Under the pieces are notes generated by a model. That model was not told the DNA's origin and searched no databases. It saw only the letters and a list, made by a program, of their open reading frames with translations. A program made the translations under genes and the position numbers. Of a stretch of 5,794 nucleotides of DNA, positions 5,592 to 5,794 are shown piece after piece. The number at the start of each line of letters is the position of its first letter. The first letter of the stretch is position 1. The DNA is from JAATGA01 sp047605605 (GTDB lineage Bacteria > Pseudomonadota > Alphaproteobacteria > Rhodobacterales > Rhodobacteraceae), in the NCBI GenBank assembly GCA_047605605.1, contig JASGFG010000125.1:1-5794 (forward strand). Direction: 5' to 3'.

Positions 5592-5625
5592 AGCCGGAGG
5601 CTGTGCGATTCGCGCAGCTTCGGCT
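5592..5625 (+). terminator. Strong stem-loop after the lipoprotein gene
   Basis: AGCCGGAG (5592-5599) pairs with CTTCGGCT (5618-5625), and CTGTGCG (5601-5607) pairs with CGCGCAG (5611-5617). This makes a 15-bp stem with two G-T pairs, one bulged G (5600) and the triloop ATT. It begins 14 nt after the stop codon. A G-run rather than a T-run follows, as is common for terminators in such G+C-rich genomes. It is symmetrical enough to act in both directions if a gene converges from the right. Confidence 0.7.
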
Positions 5626-5740
5626 TGTGGGGGGGTGGCATATGCGTAGGAATTTCGTTCGGATCCCGGCGCATGATCTCCGTGCCGCTGTCCTTCGCGG
5701 CGGGAATTTCAGGGTTGCGGAAAAGCGTCGCGCAGGCATC
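5626..5740. other. Stretch of uncertain coding status before the tandem repeat
   Basis: No gene can be assigned with confidence. On the minus strand one frame is open from the right edge of the window through the repeat down to a TGA at 5542-5540. Its part at 5740-5666 reads DACATLFRNPEIPAAKDSG and onward, with about 80% G/C at third positions, so it may be the C-terminus of a gene entering from the right. Its last part overlaps the terminator and the lipoprotein gene, which argues against it. On the + strand an ATG at 5642 behind GGGGGGGTGG opens a frame to the window end, but its codon use is poorer (about 60% G/C at third positions). Confidence 0.3.
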
Positions 5741-5794
5741 AGCTCTCCAGCTCTCCAGCTCTCCAGCTCTCCAGCTCTCCAGCTCTCCAGCTCT
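5741..5794. repeat. 8-bp tandem repeat (AGCTCTCC), 6.75 copies, cut by window end
   Basis: AGCTCTCC occurs six times in perfect tandem from 5741 to 5788, followed by AGCTCT at the edge. The array is identical throughout and continues an unknown distance. Because 8 is not a multiple of 3, all three frames of each strand read the same eight-residue cycle without stops: SSPALQLS on the + strand and GELESWRA on the minus strand. Copy number would therefore set the frame of any gene crossing it. The sequence may simply end here because an assembly broke in the repeat. Confidence 0.9.

Noticed and set aside
5389..5739. A 116-codon minus-strand frame starting next to the tandem repeat, with GGAGAG of the repeat as a possible Shine-Dalgarno.
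   Set aside because: It covers the lipoprotein gene and its terminator in antisense, has poor third-position G/C bias and no motif. The Shine-Dalgarno match comes automatically from the repeat unit.
5642..5794. A + strand frame from ATG 5642 behind a seven-G run, open to the window end.
   Set aside because: Codon use is poor, the last third is only the repeat cycle, and it begins right after a terminator. It is too weak to annotate without the sequence to the right.

Overview
The window looks like a chromosomal segment of an alphaproteobacterium of the Rhodobacteraceae (Paracoccus/Rhodobacter/Gemmobacter-like). The evidence is the high G+C content, the strong G/C bias at third codon positions, the resemblance of every recognisable protein to Rhodobacteraceae-type sequences, and the G-rich/C-rich hairpins followed by a GGTATTTGG-type tail that are common behind genes in this group. 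The genus is inferred and was not tested by a search. All five confident genes lie on the + strand. No tRNA, rRNA, CRISPR array, IS element or integrase was seen.

Layout. (1) 1-182: a perfect 10-bp hairpin at the left edge, then the leader of the first gene. (2) 183-1739: a complete trimethylamine methyltransferase (MttB)-family protein without an in-frame stop, so a non-pyrrolysine member. No corrinoid-protein partner is visible. (3) 1740-1984: a terminator-like hairpin with its tail, then a possible 29-residue small ORF (1860-1949) ending just before the next gene. (4) 1985-3715: a polytopic membrane protein of the DUF4153 type. (5) 3767-4351 and 4354-5358: a tight two-gene operon. The first gene encodes a heme-NO-binding (HNOB/H-NOX) fold protein. 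The second encodes an HNOBA-like sensor domain joined by a coiled coil to a complete GGDEF diguanylate cyclase. (6) 5431-5577: a 48-residue entericidin-type lipoprotein with its own ECF-like promoter and a strong terminator hairpin. (7) 5626-5794: a short stretch of uncertain coding status running into an 8-bp tandem repeat that leaves the window.

How the parts may work together. The HNOB and HNOBA-GGDEF genes together reproduce the H-NOX / HNOBA / nucleotide-cyclase order of animal soluble guanylate cyclase, split over two proteins and making c-di-GMP instead of cGMP. The H-NOX protein has lost the proximal heme histidine (Pro at the position of sGC beta1 His105) and the whole YxSxR heme-propionate motif. 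It therefore probably senses something other than heme-bound NO, or acts as a structural partner as the sGC alpha subunit does. This is the most interesting biology in the window. The methyltransferase, the DUF4153 protein and the lipoprotein appear to be separate transcription units.
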